Source: Bordetella parapertussis (GTDB lineage: Bacteria > Pseudomonadota > Gammaproteobacteria > Burkholderiales > JACQAP01). From it: a stretch of DNA of 64,000 nt. A program made the position numbers and the translations under genes. Below, piece by piece: positions 32,409 to 43,084 of the stretch. The stretch covers positions 21,322-85,321 of the forward strand of contig CAMDKM010000016.1 in the NCBI GenBank assembly GCA_945900965.1, written 5' to 3'. Under the pieces are notes generated by a model, which had not been told where the DNA came from, did no database searches, and saw nothing but the letters and a program-made list of their open reading frames with translations. The stretch's first letter is position 1. Each line of letters opens with the position of its first letter.

Positions 32409-33185
32409 CTACCAGACTAACTTGCCGCCGATCAGGACCAACAGAGTGGCGAGTGCCGGACGTAGATACCGCTCGGGCAGGCGCGAGCCGAAATGACTGC
32501 CCAGATAAATGCCGGGCAGCGAGCCGATCAGCAGGCTCCCCAACAAAGGAAAATCCACCGAACCCATCGACAGGTGTCCCAGACCCGCCACTGCGGTCAA
32601 GGGCACCGCGTGGGCAATATCCGTCCCGACTATTCTCACCGCCGCGGCCAGCGGAAATAACAACAGCAGCGCCGTCACCCCGAGCGCTCCAGCGCCCACG
32701 GAACTCAGCGTCACCAGGGCGCCCAGCACAGCGCCGGTTGCAATCGTCAGTCCACGGACATTGCGTGCCCGCCAGCCGTCTGGCCGCGCGAGTTTCCCGG
32801 CCCAGCGCAGCAAGCTTTCCTTAAACAGCAGCGCCGCCGCCGTCAGTATCAAAGCCACGCCGAGTGAGAAGGTAATAACGCCGGTCGCCCGGGTGGATGC
32901 CACATCCAGCGAGTGCAGTATGAGTACACAGATCAGCGCCGCAGGGAGGCTGCCGGCCGACAACCAGCCGACAATTTTCCAATCGATGTTGCCGCGTCGG
33001 CCATGCACCCAGATCCCGGCAGATTTGGTAATGGACGCGTAGAGCAGATCGGTGCCAACGGCGGTGGCCGGATGAATGCCGAATCCAAGCACCAGAAGGG
33101 GCGTCATGAGCGAACCACCACCCACGCCGGTGACTCCGACAATAAAGCCGACTATGAATCCCGAGACGGTATAGGCAATTTCCAT
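32409..33185 (-). CDS. TauE/SafE family sulfite exporter
   Basis: GFIVGFIVGVTGVGGGSLMTPLLVLGFGIHPATAVGTDLLYASITKSAGIWVHGRRGNIDW. Confidence 0.93.
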   Translation of the reverse strand: MEIAYTVSGFIVGFIVGVTGVGGGSLMTPLLVLGFGIHPATAVGTDLLYASITKSAGIWVHGRRGNIDWKIVGWLSAGSLPAALICVLILHSLDVASTRATGVITFSLGVALILTAAALLFKESLLRWAGKLARPDGWRARNVRGLTIATGAVLGALVTLSSVGAGALGVTALLLLFPLAAAVRIVGTDIAHAVPLTAVAGLGHLSMGSVDFPLLGSLLIGSLPGIYLGSHFGSRLPERYLRPALATLLVLIGGKLVW

Positions 33186-33340
33186 GGCTGATGTCCCCGC
33201 TCGTTCGCGAGGCATTCTTATGCTTGGTGTACAAGTCCCGCCATCTTAGGCAGGCATCCTTATATTGCCAACGAATATTCAGTTAGTATTAAATACTAAT
33301 TGGTTATTTGGATCCTTCCACACGGCCAGGGAGCGCAGCC

Positions 33341-34267
33341 ATGAAACTTCAGCAACTACGCTATATCTGCGAGGTAGCCCGACAAAACCTCAACCTTTCC
33401 ACCGCCGCGGAAGCATTATTTACTTCGCAACCCGGGATCAGCAGGCAAATTCGCAGCCTGGAAGAAGAACTGGGTGTGGACATTTTTGTGCGCCATGGCA
33501 AGCGCGTGGTGGCGGTCACCGAACCCGGACAAGCCATCCTGGACATCGCACAGCGCATGCTCAAGGACGTCGAGAATCTGAAACAGGTCGGCGAGGAGTT
33601 CACCGAGGAAGATCATGGCCACCTCAGCATCGCCACGACCCATACTCAGGCCCGTTATGCGCTGCCTCAGGTGATCCAGAAATTCACCAAACGCTACCCC
33701 GGTGTGCGTCTGTCCTTGCGCCAGGGAAGTCCCACCCAGATATCCGAATACGTGGTATCCGGCGAAGCCGATATGGCCATCGCCACCGAGGCGATGGAAC
33801 ATTACGACAAGCTGGTGACGCTACCCTGCTACCAGTGGAATCGTTGCGTCCTGGTTCCCCCCGCACATCCACTGCTCAAAATGAAAAAGCTCACGATCGA
33901 GGCGATCGCCTCGTTTCCAATCATTACCTACGATTTTGCCTTCACCGGTCGCACCAAGATCAATCAGGCATTCACGGACAAGGGATTGAAGCCCAACGTG
34001 GTACTGACCGCCATTGACTCGGACGTCATCAAGACCTACGTTGAACTCGGATTGGGAGTGGGCATCGTCGCCATGATGGCCTTCGACCCCAAGCGCGACA
34101 GCCATGTCAAGGCGATCGACGCCAGCCATCTCTTTGAACCGAGCACCACCCGCATCGGCATTCGCAGGAATAGTTACCTGCGAGGCTATACCTACGACTT
34201 TATCGAAATGTTCGCCCCGCACCTGTCTCGTATGGTTGTCGATGAGGCAATGCACTCCAAGGGATAA
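33341..34267 (+). CDS. cysB: LysR-type regulator CysB
   Basis: MKLQQLRYICEVARQNLNLSTAAEALFTSQPGISRQIRSLEEELGVDIFVRHGKR; divergent to the sulfur cluster. Confidence 0.95.
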   Translation: MKLQQLRYICEVARQNLNLSTAAEALFTSQPGISRQIRSLEEELGVDIFVRHGKRVVAVTEPGQAILDIAQRMLKDVENLKQVGEEFTEEDHGHLSIATTHTQARYALPQVIQKFTKRYPGVRLSLRQGSPTQISEYVVSGEADMAIATEAMEHYDKLVTLPCYQWNRCVLVPPAHPLLKMKKLTIEAIASFPIITYDFAFTGRTKINQAFTDKGLKPNVVLTAIDSDVIKTYVELGLGVGIVAMMAFDPKRDSHVKAIDASHLFEPSTTRIGIRRNSYLRGYTYDFIEMFAPHLSRMVVDEAMHSKG

Positions 34268-34296
34268 ATCTGGCTCCCGGCGCGGGACTGGGACGC

Positions 34297-35838
34297 TCAG
34301 GACGCCCGTTTGGCAAAGTCGCGAAGTCTGAATCCCATTAGCCACAAAGTGCCCAGATAAGTTGTCGCCCCGGCAATGACCAGGATGCCCAGGCGAATCA
34401 CCCGCAACTGGGTACTGCGTTCAAGCCACCACGACTCGGTTCCCATCAAAACCCACAGCGCTGCGGCCATCAGCGCCAGCGCCAGCGCAATTTTGAGCAG
34501 GAAAATTGTCCACCCCGGCTGAGGCCGGAAAATGCCGTTACGGCGCAGCATGTGATACAAGAGACCTGCATTAAGGCAGGCGCCCGCCGAAATCGCCAAC
34601 GCCAGTCCGGCGTGACGCAGATCCAGCCACATCACGAAGGCCAGATTCAGAATCTGGGTGATCGTCAAGGTAAAGAAAGCAATTTTGACTGGCGTGCGCA
34701 CGTTCTGGCGGGCATAGAAACCCGGTGCCAGCACTTTCACCAGAATCAGGCCCAGCAAACCCACGCTGTAGGCCATCAGCGCCTGGCGTGTCATCAACAC
34801 GTCGGCGGCGGTAAAAGCGCCGTGAAGAAACAAAGTGGAGATCAACGGAACGGCCAGCAAGGCCAACGCCACCGCGCAGGGCAGCACCAGTAGAAACGTC
34901 AAACGCAGTCCCCAATCGAGAAGCCGGGAATACTCTTCGCCGGTCTTTTCCGCGAAACTTTTCGACAGGCTGGGCAGCAGAATGGTGCCCAGAGCCACCC
35001 CCAGTAATCCGGTGGGAAATTCCATCAGCCGGTCGGCGCAATACAGCCAGGTAATGCTTCCGGTCACCAGAAATGACGCGAATATATTGTTGATTAACAG
35101 ACTGATCTGTCCAATCGATACCCCGAATACCGCAGGCCCCATGAGTTTCAGAATCCGCCATACCCCGGCATCACGCCAATTCAGCCGAAAGCGGGGCAAC
35201 ATGCCAATTCTTGCCAGGAAGGGCAACTGAAATGCCAACTGCAAAATACCGCCGACAAACACGGCCCAGGCCAGCGCCTTGATCGGCGGATAAAAATGCG
35301 GCGTCAGCCAGACCACAAAAACGATAAAGGAAATATTCAGCAGGGAAGGCGTGAACGCCGGAATAGAGAACCTGCTCCAGGTGTTAAGAATGCCCCCGGC
35401 AAGCGAGGTGAGTGCGATAAATAGAATGTAGGGAAAGGTAATGCGTAGCAGTTGAACCGTCATTTCAAACTTGTCCGGGGAAGACGCAAAACCCGGCGAA
35501 GTAGCATAAATAATCATGGGCGCCGCTAACACCCCTATGGCCGTCACGATCAGCAACGCCAGAAACAACAGCGTGGCAACGTGATCGACCAGCAGGCGGG
35601 TTTCTGCTTCGCCGCGAGAGTTTTTGTACTCGCTCAGAATCGGCACAAAAGCCTGGGCAAACGCCCCCTCGGCGAACAGCCTGCGCAGCAAGTTGGGGAT
35701 CTTGAACGCCACGAAAAAGGCATCGGCATAAAGACTTGCGCCAAATCCCCGCACAATCACCACATCGCGGACCAGTCCGAGAATACGCGACAGCAGGGTC
35801 ATGCTGCTGATAGTTGCAAGGGCTTTAAGAAGATTCAT
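34297..35838 (-). CDS. murJ: Lipid II flippase MurJ (MviN)
   Basis: MNLLKALATISSMTLLSRILGLVRDVVIVRGFGASLYADAFFVAFKIPNLLRRLFAEGAFAQAFVPI. Confidence 0.96.
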   Translation of the reverse strand: MNLLKALATISSMTLLSRILGLVRDVVIVRGFGASLYADAFFVAFKIPNLLRRLFAEGAFAQAFVPILSEYKNSRGEAETRLLVDHVATLLFLALLIVTAIGVLAAPMIIYATSPGFASSPDKFEMTVQLLRITFPYILFIALTSLAGGILNTWSRFSIPAFTPSLLNISFIVFVVWLTPHFYPPIKALAWAVFVGGILQLAFQLPFLARIGMLPRFRLNWRDAGVWRILKLMGPAVFGVSIGQISLLINNIFASFLVTGSITWLYCADRLMEFPTGLLGVALGTILLPSLSKSFAEKTGEEYSRLLDWGLRLTFLLVLPCAVALALLAVPLISTLFLHGAFTAADVLMTRQALMAYSVGLLGLILVKVLAPGFYARQNVRTPVKIAFFTLTITQILNLAFVMWLDLRHAGLALAISAGACLNAGLLYHMLRRNGIFRPQPGWTIFLLKIALALALMAAALWVLMGTESWWLERSTQLRVIRLGILVIAGATTYLGTLWLMGFRLRDFAKRAS

Positions 35839-36078
35839 GTAGGAGGCGGGGCTGTAGTCGGGCGCGGGCATTGTAACCGCCACCCGGCCGGTCATTCCCG
35901 GGCCGTCAGCCGATTTGCAAGGGTAAATCGGCCAACACCGGGCATCCAAAGTCCGGTCGGCGGTACCCATTCGCCCAGAATTGCTGTCGGGAGGCGATCA
36001 TACAAGTTGCAATCGCCCTTGCCTGCCAGTACCATATGCACCTTTTTTGCACGTCCCTCCAGTTAAGGACCGATCCGA

Positions 36079-36342
36079 ATGGCCAATATTGCTTCCGCCA
36101 AGAAACGCGCCCGTCAGGCAGTCAACCGTCGCGCCCACAACGCCAGTCTGCGTACCGAGATGCGCAGTGCCATCAAGGCAGTCAAGAAAGCGATCGCCGG
36201 GGGCGACAAGAAAGCCGCCCAGGAACAACTTCGCGATTCTCAGAGCCGCATAGACTCGATCGCCGATAAACGTATCGTGCATAGAAACACCGCTTCCCGG
36301 CAAAAAAGCCGCCTGTCGGCCGCCATCAAAGCGATGCACTGA
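36079..36342 (+). CDS. rpsT: 30S ribosomal protein S20
   Basis: [39 protein letters not shown] ... [22 protein letters not shown]. Confidence 0.98.
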   Translation: MANIASAKKRARQAVNRRAHNASLRTEMRSAIKAVKKAIAGGDKKAAQEQLRDSQSRIDSIADKRIVHRNTASRQKSRLSAAIKAMH

Positions 36343-36375
36343 CTCGGCACTTCTCCTGCAACAACGCATTGCCCG

Positions 36376-36401
36376 ACAAAGCCCGCCTGTGCGGGCTTTG
36401 T
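36376..36401 (+). terminator. Rho-independent terminator after rpsT
   Basis: ACAAAGCCCGC CTGT GCGGGCTTTGT. Confidence 0.8.
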
Positions 36402-36523
36402 TGTCTTCGCGGACTCGGATTGCCTCCCGACCGGGGCATGAACAACGAGCCGCAGCCACTCGAAATGCTTGCATCCCCGTACCGAATTGGATAAATATAG
36501 CGTGCTCGAAGCAGTCGACATCA

Positions 36524-36556
36524 CCTACGGCGGCATAATTGCCGCCGTAGGTTTTT
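36524..36556 (+). terminator. Strong hairpin plus T-run upstream of argD (terminator/attenuator candidate)
   Basis: CCTACGGCGGCA TAAT TGCCGCCGTAGG followed by TTTTT. Confidence 0.85.
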
Positions 36557-36586
36557 GCATTTCTTGATATCCATCGTGCGGACAAC

Positions 36587-37777
36587 ATGATGCAACACCT
36601 AATGAATACCTATAGCCGGCTGCCCGTTGCTTTTGGGCGCGGTCAGGGCTCCTGGGTCTGGGATACCGCCGGAAAACGCTACCTGGATTGTGTGACCGGT
36701 ATCGCGGTCAACGGCCTTGGGTACTCCCATCCGCGCCTGGTCGCCGAAATCGCCGCACAGGCCGGGCGGATCATGCATGCCTCGAATCTGTACCAGATTC
36801 CCGAACAGGAAACGCTGGCGGCGCGGCTGTGCGAGCTATCGGGTATGGACAATGTTTTTTTCTGCAACTCCGGCTGCGAAGCCAACGAGGCAGCGATCAA
36901 ACTGGCCCGTCTGTACGGACACCACAAAGGCGTGGAGTCCCCAGCCATCGTGGTCATGGAAAAAGCCTTTCACGGCCGCACCATGGCCACTCTATCCGCC
37001 ACCGGCAGCCGCAAGGTGCAGGCCGGATTCGAACCGCTTCTGGGGGGATTCCTGAGGGTGCCCTATAACGACCCGGCCGCGTTCGAATCGGTTGCCGCCA
37101 ATCCGAATGTGGTCGCGATCCTGGTGGAACCAACGCAGGGCGAAGGCGGTGTCATTGTCCCGGCCGACGGCTACCTCGCGCAACTCAGAGCACTCTGCGA
37201 TCGTAAGGGGTGGTTGCTCATGCTCGACGAAGTGCAGACCGGGATGGCGCGCACCGGAAAATGGTTCGCGCACCAGCATCTGGATATCAGGCCTGACGTC
37301 ATGACCCTTGCCAAGGGACTGGGCAACGGTTTCCCGATCGGCGCCTGTCTGGCTCGCGGTGCCGCGGCCAGCGTCTTTACTCCGGGCAAGCACGGGTCAA
37401 CTTTTGGCGGCAATCCGCTGGCCTGTGTGGCCGCGCTCACGACCCTGGCAATTATCGAAGACGAGGCCCTGATCGAACGCGCGGCCCTGCTCGGCAATAA
37501 AATCCTCCTGGATCTCGGCAATCGCCTCGCCGGCTTGAGCGGAGTCTGGGAAATCCGCGGCAAGGGACTCATGATCGGCGTGGAGCTTGATCGCTCGTGC
37601 CCCGAATTGGTGGAACAAGGCCTCGCCGCGGGGCTTCTGATTAACGTCACGGCGGATAACGTGGTCAGACTGCTGCCACCTCTGAACATGAAAGATTCGG
37701 AAGTCGAGATGTTGATCGATGGCGTGACTGGGCTCATCCGAGGGTTTCTCGCCACGCCAACCGCCGTCGCGGCTTGA
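36587..37777 (+). CDS. argD: Acetylornithine aminotransferase
   Basis: GKRYLDCVTGIAVNGLGYSHP ... FFCNSGCEANEAAIKLAR ... FHGRTMATLSATG ... LMLDEVQTGMARTGKWFAHQ. Confidence 0.95.
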   Translation: MMQHLMNTYSRLPVAFGRGQGSWVWDTAGKRYLDCVTGIAVNGLGYSHPRLVAEIAAQAGRIMHASNLYQIPEQETLAARLCELSGMDNVFFCNSGCEANEAAIKLARLYGHHKGVESPAIVVMEKAFHGRTMATLSATGSRKVQAGFEPLLGGFLRVPYNDPAAFESVAANPNVVAILVEPTQGEGGVIVPADGYLAQLRALCDRKGWLLMLDEVQTGMARTGKWFAHQHLDIRPDVMTLAKGLGNGFPIGACLARGAAASVFTPGKHGSTFGGNPLACVAALTTLAIIEDEALIERAALLGNKILLDLGNRLAGLSGVWEIRGKGLMIGVELDRSCPELVEQGLAAGLLINVTADNVVRLLPPLNMKDSEVEMLIDGVTGLIRGFLATPTAVAA

Positions 37778-37789
37778 TCGCAGGTAGTC

Positions 37790-38716
37790 ATGGGATTACC
37801 AAAACATTTCCTGCAATTGAACGATTTCTCTCTCGAGGAAATCGAACACGTCTACGACCGCACGCGCTGGATCAAGGATCAGTTCAAGGCCTATCGGGCC
37901 TACCATCCCCTGTTCGACCGCTCCCTTGTGATGATCTTCGAAAAACAGAGCACCCGTACCCGTCTGTCCTTTGAGGCCGGCATGCAGCAGATGGGGGGCT
38001 CGGCAATATTTCTCAATACTCGCGACTCGCAGCTCGGCCGCGGTGAACCGGTGGAAGATGCGGCGCAGGTCATTTCAAGGATGTGCGACATCGTGATGAT
38101 CCGCACCTTCGAACAATCGATCATCGAGCGCTTTGCCGCCCATTCCCGGGTGCCGGTGATCAACGGCCTCACCAACGAATACCATCCCTGCCAGATCCTC
38201 GCGGATATTTTTACCTTCATCGAACGCCGGGGCTCCATTCGGGGCAAAACCGTGGCATGGATAGGCGACTCCAATAATGTCTGCAATACCTGGTTGCAGG
38301 CGGCCGAGGTGTTCGATTTCAATGTGCACGTTTCCACGCCACCTGGTTATGGCGTGGAACCGGAGCGCGCCGGCCTCTACGGCACGGATCATTACGAGGA
38401 GTTTGCCGATCCGATGGAGGCGGCACGTGGCGCGGACCTGGTCACCACCGATGTGTGGACCAGCATGGGATTCGAATCGGAAACCGAGGAACGTCATCGC
38501 GACTTCGAAGATTGGCAGGTCGATAGCGACATGATGAAAATCGCCCATCGCGACGCGCTGTTCATGCACTGCCTGCCGGCGCATCGTGGCGAGGAAGTCG
38601 AGCCGGACGTCATCGACGGCCCTCAAAGCGTGGTATGGGATGAAGCGGAGAACCGGCTTCATACCCAGAAAGCATTGCTGGAATATCTGATCCTGGGAAA
38701 AGTCGCATCAAGCTAA
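37790..38716 (+). CDS. argF: Ornithine carbamoyltransferase
   Basis: FEKQSTRTRLSFEAGMQQMGGSAIFL ... HCLPAHRGEEV. Confidence 0.97.
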   Translation: MGLPKHFLQLNDFSLEEIEHVYDRTRWIKDQFKAYRAYHPLFDRSLVMIFEKQSTRTRLSFEAGMQQMGGSAIFLNTRDSQLGRGEPVEDAAQVISRMCDIVMIRTFEQSIIERFAAHSRVPVINGLTNEYHPCQILADIFTFIERRGSIRGKTVAWIGDSNNVCNTWLQAAEVFDFNVHVSTPPGYGVEPERAGLYGTDHYEEFADPMEAARGADLVTTDVWTSMGFESETEERHRDFEDWQVDSDMMKIAHRDALFMHCLPAHRGEEVEPDVIDGPQSVVWDEAENRLHTQKALLEYLILGKVASS

Positions 38717-38732
38717 CCTAAAGGAGCCGAAC

Positions 38733-39245
38733 ATGAACACTTGGAACGTTTTTGCACGTCTGATGTTGTGGCTGTCGATGTTATTCGCCGCCGCATGCTG
38801 GGCGGAAGACGACTTGACCTGGATTGCCGACAAGAATGGCTGCAAAGTCGCCAATCCTTTCCCGCAGCCCGATGAAACCATCACCTGGACCGGCAAATGC
38901 AAGAACAGCTTTGCCGACGGCGAGGGCGTGCTGGAGTGGTCCGTCAATGGAAAGCTGGCGGACCGCTATGAAGGATCCATGAAACTCGGCTGGGCCGAAG
39001 GCAAGGGCACCCTGATCCGCAGCGAGGGCAGCCGTTACACCGGTGACTGGAAACGCAGCATGCAAGAGGGAAATGGCCAGCTCGACGCGCCGGACGGCAG
39101 CACCTATACCGGGCAATGGAAGGCAGGTAAACCGCACGGCGCCGGACGCTACAAGACGCCCGATGGCCGGGTTATTACCGGCGAATGGCTCGACGGCGAA
39201 TTCCAGGGCGACGAAGAATTCGAAGAGAATCTCAATAGAACCTAG
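38733..39245 (+). CDS. MORN repeat-containing secreted protein
   Basis: [75 protein letters not shown]-terminal signal peptide. Confidence 0.9.
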   Translation: MNTWNVFARLMLWLSMLFAAACWAEDDLTWIADKNGCKVANPFPQPDETITWTGKCKNSFADGEGVLEWSVNGKLADRYEGSMKLGWAEGKGTLIRSEGSRYTGDWKRSMQEGNGQLDAPDGSTYTGQWKAGKPHGAGRYKTPDGRVITGEWLDGEFQGDEEFEENLNRT

Positions 39246-39268
39246 CAACCGAAAGATCGAGATACCAC

Positions 39269-40501
<1,233 letters not shown>

Positions 40502-40560
40502 GCGTGGAGCAGCGGCGAGGGCTTTGTCCTTGCCACCGACAGGCGCAGAATGACCCCTGT

Positions 40561-40588
40561 TGACCGTTCCCCGTTCACCGTTTACCGG
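40561..40588. repeat. Degenerate heptad repeat TGACCGT/TCCCCGT/TCACCGT/TTACCGG
   Basis: Read directly; ends 9 bp before the yajQ start. Confidence 0.75.
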
Positions 40589-40597
40589 CAATATGCC

Positions 40598-41083
40598 ATG
40601 CCAAGCTTCGATATCGTTTCCGAAATCAACCAGGTCGAACTGAGGAACGCCCTCGAGCAGACCAACAAGGAAGTCACCAATCGCTTCGATTTCAAAGGCT
40701 CGGATGCCCGGGTCGAGCAGGGTGACAAAATATTGACCGTTTTTGCCGACGACAACTTCAAGCTCAATCAGGTTTATGAAGTTTTACTGGGCAAGATGGC
40801 CAAGCGTGGGATCGATGTGCGATGCCTGGAGCGCGAAAAAGTCGAAACCATCAGCGGCGACAAAGTCAAACAGGTCATTACCGTCCGGGTCGGCATCGAG
40901 CAGGAACTCGGCAAAAAAATCCAGAAGATGATCAAGGACGCGAAACTCAAGGTCCAAGCCAGCATCCAGGGTGATGCCGTACGGGTATCCGGTGCCAAGA
41001 AAGACGAACTGCAGCAAGTCATCACGCTGATCAAAAAGACCATCACCGATTTCCCGGTGCAGTTCAATAACTTCAGGGACTGA
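40598..41083 (+). CDS. yajQ: YajQ family nucleotide-binding protein
   Basis: [41 protein letters not shown]. Confidence 0.96.
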   Translation: MPSFDIVSEINQVELRNALEQTNKEVTNRFDFKGSDARVEQGDKILTVFADDNFKLNQVYEVLLGKMAKRGIDVRCLEREKVETISGDKVKQVITVRVGIEQELGKKIQKMIKDAKLKVQASIQGDAVRVSGAKKDELQQVITLIKKTITDFPVQFNNFRD

Positions 41084-41091
41084 AGATAAGA

Positions 41092-41190
41092 CAGGGGCGA
41101 GGGACGGGGGACGAGGAATCTCGTCTCCATTATCCTTACGCCTCACGCCGCGCATCAGAAGACTGAAGACAGAGGACGGATGACAGACAA
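41092..41190. repeat. Degenerate 7-bp-periodic intergenic repeat with internal hairpin
   Basis: GAGGGAC GGGGGAC ... AGAAGAC TGAAGAC AGAGGAC GGATGAC; internal GACGAG GAAT CTCGTC. Confidence 0.7.
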
Positions 41191-41200
41191 AGCGTCTCTA

Positions 41201-41906
41201 TCACGCCACCCCCTTCATCCAGCGGTCATAAAGCCGGGCGGCGACCGCGCGCAGGGCCGCGAGCTTTTCCTTCATTCCTTGTGTCATTTGCTCGGGCGCC
41301 TGTACCGCAGGGCCTGGACTTGCCACGATTTCCCCGCCGTCGTTTTTGCACCACGTTTGAATCAATTCTTCGGTCATTTCGACATGGCATTGCATGCCGA
41401 GATTCTTGCCAATGACGAAGCCCTGATTTTCGCAGTGCCGGTTGCCCATGATTCGCACCGCGCCAGGCGGAATGGAAAAGGTCTCGCCATGCCAGTGAAA
41501 GGATTCGAATGACTCGATATCTGGCCCGAACCAGTCGCGCGCGACCGGATGTTCGGCGATCTGAATTTCGCCCCAGCCGATTTCCTTGACGGGATTGCGG
41601 CGTACCGTGCCGCCGAGCGCCTTGGAGATCAGCTGGCCCCCGAGGCAATGGCCCAGAACCGGAATATCCTGCGCTGTGCCGTAGCGAATCAGCTCCAGCA
41701 CCGGAGGAATCCAGGGCAATGGATCGTTGACGCTCATCGGGCCACCCATAAATACCAACGCGCTGAATGCGCCGGGATCGGCCGGCACCGCCTCGCCACG
41801 ATCGACGGCAATCAATCTCCATGGCACGCCGCGCGAATCCAGATACGTGGCAAAATAACCCGGCCCTTCGGTGGGAGAATGTCTGAATATGGCAACCGGC
41901 TTCATC
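41201..41906 (-). CDS. Class I glutamine amidotransferase (GMP synthase-like)
   Basis: MKPVAIFRHSPTEGPGYFATYLDSRGVPW ... LVFMGGPMSVNDPLPWIPP ... DIPVLGHCLGGQLISKALGG. Confidence 0.9.
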
Positions 41907-41921
41907 CTTCGGAACCCCTGC

Positions 41922-42572
41922 GTGAAAATCAAGTTGGCAAATGTTACGGCAGTTCTGCTTGGCCTTCTTGTGTTGCCACGGATTTGGGCCGCAGATGTCA
42001 GCGTGGTCGCACTTTTTCCGGACAAGGCCGTGCTCATCGTCGATCAAGGCAAACCCAAAACCGTGCAAAAAGGGCAGACCTATAATGGCGTCACATTGCT
42101 CGCCGCGGACACCGAAGCGGCCGTGATTCAAGTGGAGGGAAAAATCCGCCGCCTGAAAATTGGTGAAGGTGTGTACAGCGCGAAGACGACACAGAATTCA
42201 CGCGCATCCGTCACCTTGACACCCAATGGCAGCGGCCATTTCATCACCATGGGCAGCATCAACGGAGCCTCGGTGAGATTTTTGCTCGACACCGGGGCCA
42301 CACTGGTTTCCATGGGTGCGGAAGACGCCAAACGGGCAGGTATCAACTACCTGGCTGGCGAGCGCGGCTACTCCCAGACAGCCAACGGACTGGCCCCGGT
42401 CTACAGAGTGCGGCTGGCCGAAGTAAAACTCGGCGACATCACATTGCGCGACATCGAGGGTTTGGTACATGCCGGCAATGCCTTGCCGATGGTCCTGCTC
42501 GGCATGAGCTTCCTGGGCCGTCTTGAAATGCGCCGCGAGGGCGATAGCATGACCCTGACAAAACGCTTCTAA
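41922..42572 (+). CDS. TIGR02281-type clan AA aspartic protease (retropepsin-like)
   Basis: FITMGSINGASVRFLLDTGATLVSMGAEDAKRAGINY ... ALPMVLLGMSFLGRLEMRREGDSMTL; GTG start in frame with ORF 41871..42572. Confidence 0.85.
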   Translation: MKIKLANVTAVLLGLLVLPRIWAADVSVVALFPDKAVLIVDQGKPKTVQKGQTYNGVTLLAADTEAAVIQVEGKIRRLKIGEGVYSAKTTQNSRASVTLTPNGSGHFITMGSINGASVRFLLDTGATLVSMGAEDAKRAGINYLAGERGYSQTANGLAPVYRVRLAEVKLGDITLRDIEGLVHAGNALPMVLLGMSFLGRLEMRREGDSMTLTKRF

Positions 42573-42598
42573 AACCGCTTTACAACGAGGAGAACAAA

Positions 42599-42925
42599 GT
42601 GATCTACGAATTACGCATCTACCACGCCTGTCCTGGAAAACTGCCGGCGCTTAATGCCCGTTTCTCGAACCACACCCTGAAAATGTGGGAACGTTTCGGT
42701 ATTCGCCAGGTTGGCTTCTGGACCACCGCCATCGGCGAGAGCAATAACGATCTGTATTATATTCTGGAGTGGGAAAGTCTCGCGGAACGCGAGCAGAAAT
42801 GGAACGCCTTCGCCACCCACCCCGACTGGTTGGCCACCCGCGCTGAGACCGAGCGCGACGGCCCGCTGACCACCCATATCACCAACCTGATTCTTACACC
42901 TACGGCGTATTCGAAAATGCGCTGA
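42599..42925 (+). CDS. NIPSNAP family protein
   Basis: IYELRIYHACPGKLPALNARFSNHTLKMWERFGIRQVGFWTTAIGESNNDLYYILEWESLAEREQKW; GTG start. Confidence 0.9.
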   Translation: MIYELRIYHACPGKLPALNARFSNHTLKMWERFGIRQVGFWTTAIGESNNDLYYILEWESLAEREQKWNAFATHPDWLATRAETERDGPLTTHITNLILTPTAYSKMR

Positions 42926-42930
42926 AAAGC

Positions 42931-43042
42931 GGGATTGAGGATCGGGGAACGAGGATCGAAGTTCGAGTGCAGATAGCAGTGTAGACGGCTGGAGGCGGAG
43001 TTGACCCCCAACCCCGATCCCCAATCCCCGATCCTCAATCCT
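42931..43042. repeat. Sixteen degenerate heptads with a perfect 17-bp inverted repeat at the ends
   Basis: GGATTGAGGATCGGGGA (42932-42948) pairs with TCCCCGATCCTCAATCC (43025-43041). Confidence 0.88.
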
Positions 43043-43084
43043 AGCCCTTCGCCCCGGCATTCAGTAAAATCTCCAGTCCCGACC

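Noticed and set aside
26424-33185. Sulfur assimilation cluster as a novel island
   Set aside because: Gene content (cobA, cysN, cysD, cysH, DUF934, cysI, TauE/SafE with divergent cysB) matches the known assimilatory arrangement.
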